From: Gautieria morchelliformis
Taxonomy: Eukaryota > Basidiomycota > Agaricomycetes > Gomphales > Gomphaceae
Length of the DNA stretch: 64,000 nucleotides
Direction of reading: 5' to 3'
Assembly: GCA_015179125.1 (NCBI GenBank)
Contig: WHVA01000272.1
Span: 84,770-148,769 of the forward strand
Part shown: positions 41,182-52,599 of the stretch, piece by piece
Layout: each line of letters begins with the position of its first letter
Numbering within the stretch: the first letter of the stretch is position 1
Translations under genes and position numbers: made by a program
The notes under the pieces: model-generated
The model's database searches: none
What the model was told of the DNA's origin: nothing
What the model saw: the letters and a program-made list of their open reading frames with translations, nothing else

Positions 41182-44100
41182 CAGTTGGAAATTATAGTAT
41201 GTCACCATGTCCTCCTTCGACTTTTCCAGTCCTGACTTTGCTTCTGACAGCAACTCTTCCATGTACTCCTTGAATTCATTGACAGATTTGAGGTGTGATG
41301 GAAGTTGATGTGGTTCAAAGCCCATTCATGGGTGCCACCCAGTGTCCAGCATGAAGGATGACTGACGAGTTGAAGCATGAACACAGTTGTTGTACTGGAA
41401 CTTGGCCATGGGCAAAAGATTGCCAGTTGTCCTGTCGTTCATTGACAAAGAGGCGAAGGTACTGTGCCAGCTCTTGATTGAGTTGCTCTGTCTGTACATC
41501 AGTGTGTGGGTGGTATGCTGTGGAGGCTGCAATGCAGATGCCCAGGAGGCAATAAAGCTCATGAGGGAATTCACAAATGAACTGGACCCCATGATCCAAC
41601 ACAACTGTTCGTGGCAGCCCATGGAGCTTCCAGACATTGTGTAGGTAAAGTTGCGCTGCCCCAGCTGCAGTGATTGTGGTGTTGGTGGGGATGAAGTGGG
41701 CCCTCTTTGAGACCAAATCCACCATGTTCATCACAGTGTCATACCCATGTGCATCAGGCAGTTCCACAGTGAAGTCCACACTGATTGTGTCCCAGCGAAT
41801 TTCAGGGACAGGGAGTGGATGGAGTTCACCAAGGGGTGTCTGCCTTTGTTCCTTTGTTTGCAGGCACAAATTTCATGTCTTGGAGTACTTGCCAATGTAC
41901 TGTGACATGTGAGGCCACCAGTAATTCTGCGAGACAAGCTCAAGGGTCTTCCATTGCCCAGGATGACCAGCGACTCGTGAATCATGGTGCTGGGCGACAA
42001 CTCATTGCCTGAGGTCCTGGACATCTGGAACATACACTTTGCCTTGGAATGTGAGCAACCCATCCATCTCAGCCCACTCTGCAGGCACAAGTGATTTCCC
42101 ACCTGACTCTCGTAGCTTCCTGACTGCCCCTGACACCTCATCTGCCAGTGACCCATCTCCAAATGCTTTCTTCACGTTGCAAATAATCCCACATTCTTCC
42201 CCCACCAGGGTGAGCCCTTCCAGGGTGCAAACAATGAACAGCTCTGGGCACAGGAGCGTCAAGTCACTGTTGTCATCTGAACCTGACCCATAGTCTGAGT
42301 GTTGCGACAGTGTATCTGACTTGCCCATTGTGACACCTGGCTGGTGATGAAACTTGAAATCAAAACGTGACAAGTAGAGGGACCATTTATCCTGTCTGCA
42401 ATTCAGTTTCTTTGCAGTGCGAAAATACTCCAGGTTCTTGTCATCAGTCCAGATCTCAATGTGATGCTTAGTGCCTTCAAGGAATGTTGCCACTCCTCTA
42501 GGGCATGAATTATCACCAGCATCTCCTTGTCATGAATCTCATAATTTTTCCCCACAGGGGTGAGACTCTTGGAGTAAAACATGATTGTATGCCACTTGTC
42601 ATCATCCAGAGATTGCTGGGACAGAACTGCACCAGTGGTGACATCTGAACTGTCAGCCTCTACCTGGTATGGTTGATTATCATCTGCAAAGTGCAGGGTC
42701 AGTGTTGATGTGAATCACAGCTTTAGCCCATCAAATGCCTGCTGTTCACAATCACCCCAAGACCATTGTACATCCTTCTTGGTGAGCTTGAACAGGGGTT
42801 GTGCATGTGAGAAGCCCTTGATGAACCGGCGATAAAAATTGGCAAACCCTAGGAAGGCCTGCACTTCCTTGCAAGTCATTGGGGTCGGCCAGTCCATGAC
42901 ACCTGCAACCTTGACAGGGTCCATCTCCACCTTGCCATATGACACAATGAGCCCAAAGCATTCAATCTTTGTTCACTTGAACATGCATTTCTCAGGGTGA
43001 AGATAGAGCTGGTGCTGTTGTAGGCACTCAAGGACTATTTGCAGAAGTCAGTGATGCTCCTCGAGGGTGTTGGTGAAAATCAGAATGTCGTCCAGGTACA
43101 TCCATGCATGCCCTTCCATGATAAGGTCTTGGAAGATGTCATTCATCATGGTTTGGAATGTCACAGGGCTGTTTGTGAGCCCAAAGAATATGACAAGGGG
43201 TTCAAAGAGGCCGTGATTAGTGTGGAATGCAGCCTTCCACTCATCACCATCCTTTATCTGCACATTATTGAAGCCCTATCACATGTCTAGCTTGGTGAAG
43301 TATTTCGCTCCATGAAGCTGTGTGATGAGCTCAGAAATGATGGGAAGGGGGTAGTTATTCTTCCCTGTCATGGCATTGAGCACGCAATAATCCTAGACCA
43401 GTTGCAGTGATCCATCCTTCTTCTTGATGAAGAACACTGGGCTGGCCATAGGCAATTTTGAGGGGTGAATGCGACCAGTGCACAGGTTCTCCTGCAGGAG
43501 TTCATCCAGCTACAACTGTTCACTAGGGGAAAATTGGTAAACATTGTATGCAGATGGCTTCGCTCCCAGCTCAAGCTCAATCACATGGTCCCATGTCCTG
43601 CATTCTGGGAGTGAATCAAAGGACTCCTTGGCGAAGATATCCTCAAAGTCACGGAGGTATGGAGGGATGAGTTCCTTTTCCTTTGCAGGTATGCTATGAA
43701 GGGCCTTCTCAGCTAGCTGCTGTGAAGTGGTCATGGTGGCTGTGATAATGGGTATGTTTGGTGTGGACACAGATGCAAACAGGTGATCACCTGGCTAAAG
43801 AAGGGGCTCAATACCTGGCTCATCTTCTTCCATGTCACCCTCTTCCTCTTCCACCATCTGTGGCAGGTGGCCTATGTGGCATGCACATATCCTTGCCTCC
43901 TCTCTTCACTCTTCCCACAATGTCACTCTGCAGGCGTCACACTGGGTAGGGAATTGACTCAGTGTCACCTCTTGTGTTCACCAGTTAACCTCTGGGTTGT
44001 CGGAGCCATGGACAGCCAAGGATCATCTTGTGCTTCCTAAGGTCGACAGCATGTTTGGAGTGGTTGCGGAATCACAGGATGACATTGACAACATTGCAAA

Positions 44101-44359
44101 TCACTCTGTCCACATTGGGCATGCCATCAACATTGTACACAGGGGCAGGGCATGTGAGCAATCTCATGGTTAGCTTCTCAGTGGTGACAAATTCACTGTC
44201 AATGAACAATCCAGTTGCACCACTGTCAAGGAGTGCAGTCACTCCTTTGACCTCAGCTGTGTCTGTTGTCTGGATTTCTACTTTGAGGTTCAGCAAATTT
44301 GGAGAGGGAACAGATGTGACCATGAAGTGCTTTGGAAGGGCTCGCTCCCAATGTTTCAA
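41182..44359 (-). pseudogene. pol: Pol of chromovirus B2 (protease to integrase)
   Basis: Protease ALLDSGATGLFIDSEF (~44240), RT with KKKDG-like motif (~43430), RT core LTNSPVTFQTMMNDIF, YLDDILIF (~43090), RNase H (IEIWTDDKNLEYF ~42440), and integrase core (SVDFTVELPDAHGYD, PHTDVQTEQLNQELA). Relative to B1 the DDE region has YHPHTDVQTE, and several frames are broken (near 43270, 42715, 42000 and 41400). Confidence 0.9.
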
Positions 44360-44995
44360 TCATGGGGAAGGACTTTTAGAATGTTGTTGGTTAATGTGTC
44401 TTTATTGCTTGCTGTGTGCAACCCAGTTTCTGACACATGAACTGTTTTTCAGTATCTGGGGCTATTGACAGGGCAGCAAAGTGATTGGACAGGGCAGTGA
44501 GGGCACATCTCTCACTTGCTGCGCGACCCAAAATCCTACACATCATCCTTCTCGACCTCTTCCTCAGCAATGTCGCACACATCTGCAGCGACCATCCAGT
44601 GCTCCAGTGGCTCCTTATGCCCATTGGCTGTCATGTAGTGGACATTGTAGGCCTGGGGACATTCTTGCATGAAGTGTCTGACTTTCCTGCAGCGCCGACA
44701 AGTGAGTGGCTGTGGGCACCTTTTTGTGGTGTCCACATCCATCAGAGCAGGTCTAGAGGTGGTTGGGAGGGGTGTGAGCACTGGTATTATTGCCGGCCTT
44801 GAAGAGAGTTGTGTGGTGGACCTGGTGTGTGATTCACCTGCCTTGCAAAAAATTGGTGGTGGAAGAGGGCCACTGTTAATCACCCTAGGTCCCTGGAATG
44901 CTTCATTGGGTGCATGTGTGAGTGCCACTGTTCTTGCCACTCCATACCATGCAGATGGATCATTGTCCTTTGGCTGCCATCCAACATCAATGCAA

Positions 44996-45987
44996 TAGAG
45001 TGTTTATGTTTGCTAACAATTATCAAGTACGATAATAATAATTAGGAATGATCTAATATAAGCACCAAGAGAGCTAATATGCATTAGCCATCAGGAACAT
45101 GTGACTGACGCGTTGTGGAATTTGAGAGAATGAGGAGTGTTGCATTCAAACAGTGCTCATGTTAATTAGTTAAGCAGCCCCTGGCGCAAGATGTCCAGGA
45201 GTGCATTGGATGTGCGCTCCTGCATTTTGACCACCCGATCTTGCATTTCAATCACCCGGTCTTGATGAGCCAGGAGGCTCATCCGGAACTCCTTCAGTTC
45301 CTCTTCCTTCCTTGCCTCCCGTTCCTCATGCCTCTCCATCATTTGCACCATCCTTGCTATCTCCCTGGACGTGTTGACACAGCTCACACTGGATGTGACT
45401 GACCCAGATTCCAGAGCGCTAGTGCTTGACCCACTGTTGCTGTCTGAATTGGAAAGTGAGTGTGAGTGTTTTTTGGTCTTTTGGTGATTGGTGGTCATAG
45501 AGTTCTGCACAGCCTCCGATGCATTCTGGACCTGGGACATATGGGAACTTTTAATATATATAAATAGCATGCCCCACCACCCTACTTACCTCTTTAGCCC
45601 GCTCCTTTTCCTCCTCATGGGTCTCCTTGGTAGAAAACTCCTCACGAAACTTCTGCACTTTGGAGGCCATAGAGTCCAAGGTGGATCTTGAAGGGGAAGC
45701 GAGTGGCAAAGCAGATGCGGCCGTGCCAGGTGGACACAATGTGTTGGTTGCATCACCAAGGAGTGCGGGGTCGACAACAGCCTCCAAACCTGGAGCTGAT
45801 ACCGGGACACTAGAGAAAGTCGCAGGAGGGATGGGGTGCATGAGAAGCGTTCGACCTTTGAGAGCACAGCAGTGGTGTGGACGCACCTGGACGCGATTTG
45901 AACTAGTAAATTCCCACAGTTACTTAATGATTATTAGCAATGCCGGAATATCCCAAGCTAATAGTTATTAGCAACATAAACACTCTA
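44996..45987 (-). mobile_element. 992-bp TIR DNA transposon with one spliced gene
   Basis: The ends are TAGAGTGTTTATGTTTGCTAA and, inverted, TAGAGTGTTTATGTT-GCTAA: ~20-bp terminal inverted repeats with a one-base indel. ATGCAA occurs immediately outside both ends (44990-44995, 45988-45993). It cleanly separates the B2 Gag at a site intact in B1 (near 23230). No transposase catalytic motif is visible. The superfamily is open; a YARNG-like start resembles hAT, but hAT makes 8-bp duplications. Confidence 0.82.
45166..45841 (-). CDS. Coiled-coil protein of the TIR element, one intron
   Basis: Exon 1 (to 45590) from the ATG at 45841, intron 45589-45532 (58 nt, GTAAGT...CCCAG), exon 2 to the stop at 45166; about 205 residues. 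A CAG just before 45886 could be an acceptor for an upstream exon. The protein has an Ala/Pro/Ser-rich start, a charged segment (KVQKFREEFSTKETHEEEK), a Ser-rich linker and a C-terminal coiled coil (MERHEEREARKEEELKEFRM, QDRVIEMQDRVVKMQE). The C-terminus resembles the tail of Myb/SANT-type partner proteins of some DNA transposons, but I see no Myb domain. Function unknown. Confidence 0.55.
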
Positions 45988-46720
45988 ATGCAACTCTGGG
46001 TCACAGGGTCAAGACCTCAACGAAACTTCATCACAGTTGATTGCCCATCTGTGTACTTGGCCTTCTCAACCATCTCTTTGAACCTATCAATGTATTCATC
46101 AACTGAATGCTTGCCCTGATGGTACTGGCATGATTCCAGTTGATTCATCATGTTGGTGACCTCATGCAGGGGGTAGAACTGGTGGCTAAATGCCTCAACA
46201 AAATCCTTCCAAGATGCATAGAGCGGTGTGGCATGTTTCGCTTCATGGATGAATGCATGAGTGGCGAAGGTTGCAGCCCTTCCAGTTTTCATGAAGGACA
46301 TTGCCCAAAGTATCTGCAACTGCTTGTATGAGAAGTCACTCCCACACACACCCAGGCAAAGGCTGCATGACTGGATGAAGTTCCAACCATTTATGCAATC
46401 ACCATCATACTCAGAGGGCTTTTCTGGCTCAGCCATTCACTTTGAGGGGGTGTGAACATGACTGGGGAGCCTGGCCATCATCCCAGTTGTCGTAGCCTGT
46501 AGGGTGTTCAACCTTGTCTTCATATCTTGTTTCTCTCCTCTCTCATCAGCTCTTGTTCTATTGCCACCAAGCGGTCCAAAACTTCAGCAGCAGATGGCAA
46601 GTCCATGGTAAGCAGTAGAGGATGTCAGGGTATGAGAAAGGATTGCTAAAATCACTGCATTTGAAGGGTGTTCATTCGTAGTTGGGCGATTTTGCAACTG
46701 GTGCTCTAGAGAGAGTTTTC

Positions 46721-46835
46721 TACCATAGGGGCAACCTAGGCAGATGCTCTACACTCAAGTGGCAAACTGGTGAAGGGGGATCCAAAGTAAGATAGGGGAC
46801 TATATACATGACACAGACATACCTGGCAAAGAGAG
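46721..46835 (-). repeat. Partial 5' LTR of B2
   Basis: The reverse complement ends GCCTAGGTTGCCCCTATGGTA, followed by GAAAACTCTCTCTAGAGCACC as in B1. Truncated at 46835 by RT sequence on the other strand. Confidence 0.8.
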
Positions 46836-47066
46836 GGTAATCTGAGACTGACGGCTCTTTGAATGGCTGGTCATGCCATTTGGCCTGACCAATGGTCCTG
46901 CCATTTTTCAACATTTCATGAATGACGTCTTCGGAGATATGCTTGATGTATGCATCGTCATGTACCTTGATGACATACTCATCTAATCCGATGACCCGGT
47001 CAAACACAGGGAACACGTCCGTGAAGTATTGCGGCATCTTTGGAAACATGGCCTCTACGCCAAACC
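46836..47066 (+). pseudogene. pol: RT fragment of a further Ty3/gypsy element
   Basis: Allowing one base lost before it, the plus strand reads [18 protein letters not shown], then [24 protein letters not shown], a stop (TAA or TCT frame change), SDDPVKHREHVREVLRHL and GLYAKP. The YLDD box is intact. It ends exactly where the family C LTR begins, and it differs from the RT of A, B and C. Confidence 0.82.
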
Positions 47067-47559
47067 TGTCAGGGGATACCCTGTTTTCCATTTCCAGTTT
47101 CGACACCACACCCAGTTCCGACTCCATTTCCGACTCCGCTTCCAGTTCCGATTCCATCTCCGCCTCCGCTTTCGGAAATGATTCCGCTTCTGGGAGAACT
47201 TCCACCAGTTCTGTTCGCCTTGCCAGTTCCACTCCAATTTCCGACTTCCACTCTCGGAACAGTGTCGGAAATCAAGCGACTCGCGTAATAGGTGGCATCA
47301 AGGGTCGATCAAGGGTCAGGGAGGTCATGAGGATGCAGGGTTGATGGCGGGTGCCAAGTGTTGTCCCTGGCTGCGCAGCGTAGTATAATACGGGCTCGCT
47401 GACATTGGGGGTCCTTAGACTTTTCTCTTTGGATTTCCCCTTGTCAGGTGAGAACCCCCTCTCTTGTATACTCTGTTCATTTATACATACTTTGGATTTC
47501 CCCTTGTCAGTTGTGTGGTAGTGTGATCTCCACAACCAGCCAGGGTTGCCCTTACAGCA
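47067..47559 (+). repeat. 5' LTR of chromovirus C
   Basis: TGTCAGGGGATACC to CCCTTACAGCA, 493 bp, rich in TTCC/TTCCG near its start. After it GAAAAGTCTCTCCCC corresponds to the post-LTR sequence of B1. Homologous to the solo LTR at 40235-40706. Confidence 0.85.
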
Positions 47560-49906
47560 GAAAAGTCTCTCCCCTAGAGGACTGGCGGTCGTACGGCACA
47601 TTGCACTGGCCATAGGTGCGTTCGGAATCGGAGACAGCGACTCGGAGATCGCGACCCCTTCCACACACACAGTGTACGACAGCCCCTCTTCTTACGTCGA
47701 GCTCCCAACCCCAGAAATCCCATCCCATATTTCTCCTTCCGATATGGATCTGGACAATCGTCTTCGGAATATGGAGGAGGAGTTGACGCGGAACCGGATG
47801 AAGACCGACGCGATTGAAACAGCCTTACAAGCGATTTTGGCTGCCGTCCTTTTTCTTCACAAAGAAGACTGGAGATGCCAGGATTTGTGCAAGACTACCG
47901 GAAGCTCAATGATATAACAATCAAGAATGCCTATCCTTTGCCCCTTGTTCCAGACATCATGAATAAGATTGCTGCTGGAAGGGCTAAATACTTCACAAAG
48001 CTTGACATTCACTGGGGATATAATAATGTACGCATAAAAGAGGGAGATGAGTGGAAGGCAGCCTTTCGGACAAATAGGGGCCTGTATGAACCTCTAGTCA
48101 TGTTCTTTGGACTCACGAACAGCCCAGCAACCTTCCAGACAATGATGAATGACATCTTCAAGAGTCTCATCGATGAAGGGGTTGTGGTGGTGTTCATGGA
48201 TGACATTCTCATCTTCACAGAGTCGCTTGAAGAACATCGTAGGATTGTACGACGTGTCCTTGAAATCCTCCGGGCCAACAACCTGTACCTCAAACCTGAA
48301 AAATGCCTATTTGAGCAACTAGAGGTGGAGTATCTCGGCCTCATCCTCTCTCAAGGACAGGTTGCCATGGACCCAGTCAAGGTTGCAGGGGTGCGGGACT
48401 GGCCAATACCACGTAACGTCACTGAAGTCAAATCATTCCTTGGTTTCATCAACTTCTACCGTAGATTTGTGGAAGACTTCTCACACATTGCAAAGCCCCT
48501 CAACCAGTTGACAAAACAGGATGCCCAATGGTCTTGGGATCCAAATGGCCCAGAGCAAATGTCCTTTGACAAGCTCAAACTCCTCATCACCTCAACACCA
48601 ATCCTTGTCCTCCCTGATCAAGACAAACATTTCCGTCTTGAAACAGATGCCTCAGCCTATGCCACAGGAGCAGTACTGTCCCAGATATGTGATGATGGCA
48701 AATGGCGGCCTGTGGGGTTTGTCTCCAAAAGCCTCAATGATGCTGAACGCAACTATGCCATCCATGACAAGGAGCTTCTTTCTGTGATTCGGGGATTAGA
48801 GGAATGGCGCCACATCTTAGAGGGAACGAAGCACAAGATTGAGATTCTCAATGACCATCAGAATCTCACCTACTTCCGCACTCGCCCAATGAAGAAGCTA
48901 GACCACAAGTGGCTAGGCCCCTACACTGTTAATAAGGTGGTCTCACGAAATGCCTATGGTCTAAATCTTCCTACATCCTTTGGTCACACACATCCAGTGT
49001 TCTCTGTCGTCCTGCTTCGGCCATATGAAGATGACCCAATCCTTGAACGTCATGCCCCTCCACCACCCCCCCCTGTCATACGGGATGGAGCCGAAGAATA
49101 TGAAGTTGAAAGGATTCTAGACAGCAGGATGTTCTTGTAGAGGACAGGAATTATAGGCAGTAGGTATGGACTTGTTGCTCAAAAGAATAGACTAGAAAAC
49201 AATTCACTCTCTCAGTGAATTTAGTTGTCACTGTAAATATATTATACACTACCTAGAAAACAATTCACTACAGAGGATTTCTAGGTTAATAAATCGAAAG
49301 AATGCTAGACTAATTTACTTGCCTCTCTCAGTGAATTTAGTTGTCACTGAGAGAGGGGAAAACTGTTTCACTGCGCATGTACTACTACCCGGCCCTTTAG
49401 CGCCCAAGAGCGTCGAAGTCATTTCAGACTCCGCTGGGTGCAGCCGCTTGCGAAAGTAGGAATAACAAAATGAAATAGAGAGACAGGGAGTGAGTGGAAA
49501 ATTTCGAAAATAACCAGAGAAATGGATGCATGATACAAGAACAACATGAGAAGAAATTGAGAAAGCACACAACAAATTGGATATATTATGCTTGATTTTG
49601 GTGCAGGAGCATCAATGCACCCAACAGTTCTGTGGAAGGTTGGAGTATCTCGTGCGCTGGAAGGGCTATGGAGCTGCCGACGATCTCTGGCTACCAGCGA
49701 AAGATGTCTCTGGGGCAAAGCGACTCGTTAAAGAATTTCACTGGCAGAACCCAGAGGCACCTCAGCGTATCTCAGCAGCCACATATATGTCCCTCCCCTT
49801 CCAGAGATTTCAGAACTTCACAGAACCTTCCAGGCAAACTCTCTTCGACTGGACAGCAGGCAGGGCTTCTACTTATGATGTCAAGGGTCCAGAACCCCAA
49901 AGATAA
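47560..49906 (+). pseudogene. gag-pol: Gag start and Pol of chromovirus C, internally deleted
   Basis: A short Gag N-terminus (ATG at 47744; MDLDNRLRNMEEELTRNR) is followed after a deletion by RT (47875-, with KYFTKLDIHWGYNNVRI, LTNSPATFQTMMNDIF and a FMDDILIF box) and RNase H (ETDASAYATGAVL; EILNDHQNLTYFRT). At ~48885 RNase H jumps into the post-integrase region (KKLDHKWLGPYTVNKVV), so integrase is gone. The chromodomain (VERILDSRMF ... LEYLVRWKGYGAADDLW) is split by a solo LTR at 49136-49626. A long open frame (421 codons) spans the fused part, which is striking for a deleted element. Confidence 0.88.
49136..49626. repeat. Solo LTR, family S, TSD GTTCT
   Basis: 491 bp (TGTAGAGG to CCCAACA), flanked by GTTCT at 49131-49135 and 49627-49631. 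Removing it with one TSD restores the chromodomain frame. It carries a ~55-bp internal duplication around TCTCAGTGAATTTAGTTGTCA relative to 11280-11716. Confidence 0.95.
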
Positions 49907-50012
49907 GCGATATCGGCCTCCGCCTAACCAATTCATTCCGATAAGCTATATATCCCCTCTCCACCTGTGACCGCTCACTTCCACTGCATCGACCCCACCA
50001 CATCCATCAACC

Positions 50013-50567
50013 ATGTCCTCGCCCGCCATTGAGCTTGTTGCCCTCCCCAGCTTCACCCAAAACCTCTCTGACCTGCCAAACATGTCACGTGTCGATCCCA
50101 CTCTCCTGCACTTCTCCGGCTTCTCGTCATCCAGAGCAGCCAGTGAAGCCAAGCTACAAAGGATGCTTGACTGCCGTGATCTCGACGTCGCATGGTCTTC
50201 AAAGTGGTCCGTCAGCTCTCAGGACCTCACACCAGCGGAGAGTCAGGCGCCCACTCGCCCTGCACTCGCATTCCTCAGACCCCGACACAGACGAGAGAAC
50301 ACATACTATGTCGGCGACCCTGTCTTCCCCAACGATGGAACCCCCCCTTGTGGAACCCCCTACACTTTCGAAGGCTGGGTGGGGCGGCGTTTCCGTAACA
50401 TGGCAGGAGAGCGAATACGTCGAGCAAGGTTCCGAGGGCCGCACTTGCCCATGGACCCCAATCCCCCTGAGCTCATCATTGACCTGTGTTACCAGGAAGG
50501 GAAGGGCCAGGAGAGATGGTGGTCCCACCTGTGGCATACTTGTAAACGATGTCTCGGTGGATGTTGA
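50013..50567 (+). CDS. Small ORF between chromodomain and 3' LTR of element C
   Basis: 184 codons from an ATG. The N-terminus is Ser/Leu-rich; the C-terminal third is basic and aromatic (FEGWVGRRFRNMAGERIRRARF, QERWWSHLWHTCKRC). It lies 106 bp after the chromodomain stop and 53 bp before the polypurine tract, in the same position as the aORF of family A but unrelated to it. An overlapping frame (50029-50574) is also open, so coding status is unproven. Confidence 0.45.
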   Translation: MSSPAIELVALPSFTQNLSDLPNMSRVDPTLLHFSGFSSSRAASEAKLQRMLDCRDLDVAWSSKWSVSSQDLTPAESQAPTRPALAFLRPRHRRENTYYVGDPVFPNDGTPPCGTPYTFEGWVGRRFRNMAGERIRRARFRGPHLPMDPNPPELIIDLCYQEGKGQERWWSHLWHTCKRCLGGC

Positions 50568-50604
50568 GGGCTAGGTGGCAGCTGTGCTTGTCGGGACGAC
50601 AAGC

Positions 50605-50620
50605 ATTGAGAGGGGGGTGA
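50605..50620 (+). promoter_or_regulatory. Polypurine tract of element C
   Basis: TTGAGAGGGGGGTGA lies directly before TGTCAGGG, as in B1 (27623-27638). Confidence 0.75.
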
Positions 50621-50998
50621 TGTCAGGGTTCACGCATTTCCTTCCACAAGTTTCTATTTCCTTCCATGAGTTTCCGTTACCTTCTGTCAGTTTCCATAAC
50701 CTTCCGTCACCTTCCATCACATTCCGTCACCTTCCATCACCTTCCGTAACCTTCTACAAGTTTCCGTCTCCCCTATTATGTAAGCCTTGCCAGCGCTATA
50801 AGACTGTAGCCTGTGTGGTGGCGTTTCCTCAGCTTGATCTCTGAGGATACCCACTACACAGGCAAGTCCCCATGTATCTATCGTTGGTAGAGTTATAATC
50901 TGAGGATACCCACTACACAGTTGGTCATTGTCCTAGTATCGGCTCTTATCTCCTTGAGTATCTTTGGTTGTGGCTTCGTCATTAGTGTTGCCCTCACA
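50621..50998 (+). repeat. 3' LTR (C') with a ~10-bp pyrimidine repeat array
   Basis: TGTCAGGG to GCCCTCACA, 378 bp. Bases ~50638-50768 consist of about eleven CTTCC(A/G)T(C/A)AC or TTTCCGT units. It differs from the 5' LTR at 47067, although both begin TGTCAGGG and are TTCC-rich. It abuts family A Gag (A3) at 50999 where A1 has ATGCAG-GTCGG; the left half of that target is not in the window. Confidence 0.75.
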
Positions 50999-52555
50999 GT
51001 CGGCTACGTGGGCACTCACCTCACCAGCGAAGCCCAGGAGTGGTTCCTTCGACACGTAGAATGCTTCGATCGCCAGGTCCGCAACTGGATGCTGGAAACT
51101 GTGATGCAAGGCCTTCAAAAGAGGTTCCTGCACACACTGATGTACCATCATGCATTGAATAAATTCGACGCGTTCATGCAGGGCATGAAAACCGTTCAGT
51201 TGATGCTGAACAAGCTCACGAAATACGCGGCACGTATGATACAGCCGCCAGATGATTACATGTTCTGGAGACGGTTCATGTTGGTGCTGCGCGAAACACT
51301 GCGCAATGAAGTCCTCAAAAAGGGCTACAATGCCGAGAGCAGCTCAATAGAGCAACTGTTCGAGACGGCCCGGATGATCGAGGAGGCATCCCAATACAGC
51401 ATGGGGATGCGCCACACAGAAAGCGCAGCAGCAACGGCAAGCGCAGCCCGGCTCACAGGGAGCAAGCCGTTGACACAAATGGGCCTGACCAGGCCCAGCC
51501 TGTTCTCAAGAAGCAGAACAGTGCAACGGCTGCCACCCCCACGCCCAGCACAAGCTGGACGCCCGCCTGAAGCGAAACAGCCTCAAGCGTCAGGGCCATC
51601 CCCACGACCTGCCCCACCGGTGAACGGGTCGGGCCAACCTAACGATCGGCCCAGCGGTGGCCAAAGCAGCACCACGTGCTTCGAATGCGGCCAATCTGGC
51701 CACAAGAGGGCAGAATGCCCCCAGCTTAAGTCCGGTATCAGGACAGCGGCCGCGAGGCACGAAGAGGAGACCGAAGATCCAGAGACAGATCTCGGCCAAA
51801 ATTCTCTCCATCAAATTGATGAAGAGGGGGAGGGTGATCCCCAGCCCAATGACGCTCCGGACAATGGAGACGTGCCCGCTGAAGAGTGAGACCCCGAGCC
51901 GTCCCAATACTATGAATGGGACGAAGAGGTGGAAGACACCACCTACAGGTCCAGCGTGATCAGATTCGTGCCGGAGGACGAAACCACCATGAAAGTCATG
52001 GCAGCACGCATGTCAGTCATGCCAGACAAGGCGGCCGAGCCGGTGTATCACCACCGAAGCAAACACAAGATGCGGCCAATGCACCCACGCAGTGAGAACC
52101 GTACCCTGTCTGGGTACTGGGAAATAAATGGTGTAAAAGCCCACTGCCTGCTAGATAGCGGCAGCGAAGGGGTATTGCTATCCCCTGAGTTCACGCGAGC
52201 TACAGGGATGAAAACATTCTCCCTGGAGCAGCCAATCACGCTGCAGCTAGCCTGCATAGGCAGCCGTTCCACGACCAATTATGGAACGAACACGACCATC
52301 AAATTTGGTCGTGAAACATACGACGAATATTTCGACGTGGCAAACATCAAATATTACGACGCTATCTTAGGAACACCGTTCCTAAGGAGATTCGGCATAA
52401 CCCTGGACTTCTCGAGCCCAGGGACGATCCGCAAGGGGAACGAAGTGATCCCCACAGGAAAGGTCTCGTTAGATGATGATGGATCGACGAACGAGGACAA
52501 GGGGCCATGGGTGAGCAGGATCACCCGGGCACTGAAGCCTAACCTGGCTCATTGA
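50999..52555 (+). pseudogene. gag-pro: Gag (C-terminal half)-protease, A3
   Basis: Contains the Gag core (VGYVGTHLTSEAQEWFL), an intact zinc knuckle CFECGQSGHKRAEC, and the protease active site LLDSGSEG. A TGA at 51887 replaces a TGG found in A1. An open frame starts in the neighbouring LTR (50921) and enters Gag in frame, an accidental fusion. Confidence 0.9.
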
Positions 52556-52599
52556 AGCCAGGAGGACGAGTCGCGGGACGACTCGTCCTCGAACTCGCC

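Larger units (their letters stand above)
44391..46436 (-). pseudogene. gag: Gag of chromovirus B2, split by a TIR transposon
   Basis: The first part (46436-46017) reads EKPSEYDGD, WAMSFMKTGRAATFATH, FYPLHEVTNMMNQLES. The second (44940 to 44391) carries the zinc knuckle CRRCRKVRHFMQEC and the C-terminal part. The break at 45987/44996 is the TIR element. Confidence 0.85.
41182..46835 (-). mobile_element. Ty3/gypsy chromovirus B2, minus strand, decayed
   Basis: Reading leftward: partial 5' LTR (46835-46721), Gag (46436-44391, split by a TIR element), protease (44359-44072), RT, RNase H and integrase down to 41182, where the family D LTR begins. It matches B1 throughout. The chromodomain and 3' LTR are missing. 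Confidence 0.92.

Noticed and set aside
50029-50574. Overlapping ORF of 181 codons in element C
   Set aside because: Mostly within the 50013-50567 frame region; only one can be the main product and neither is proven.
50638-50768. CRISPR-like array
   Set aside because: Units are ~10 bp without spacers, within an LTR of a eukaryotic element.
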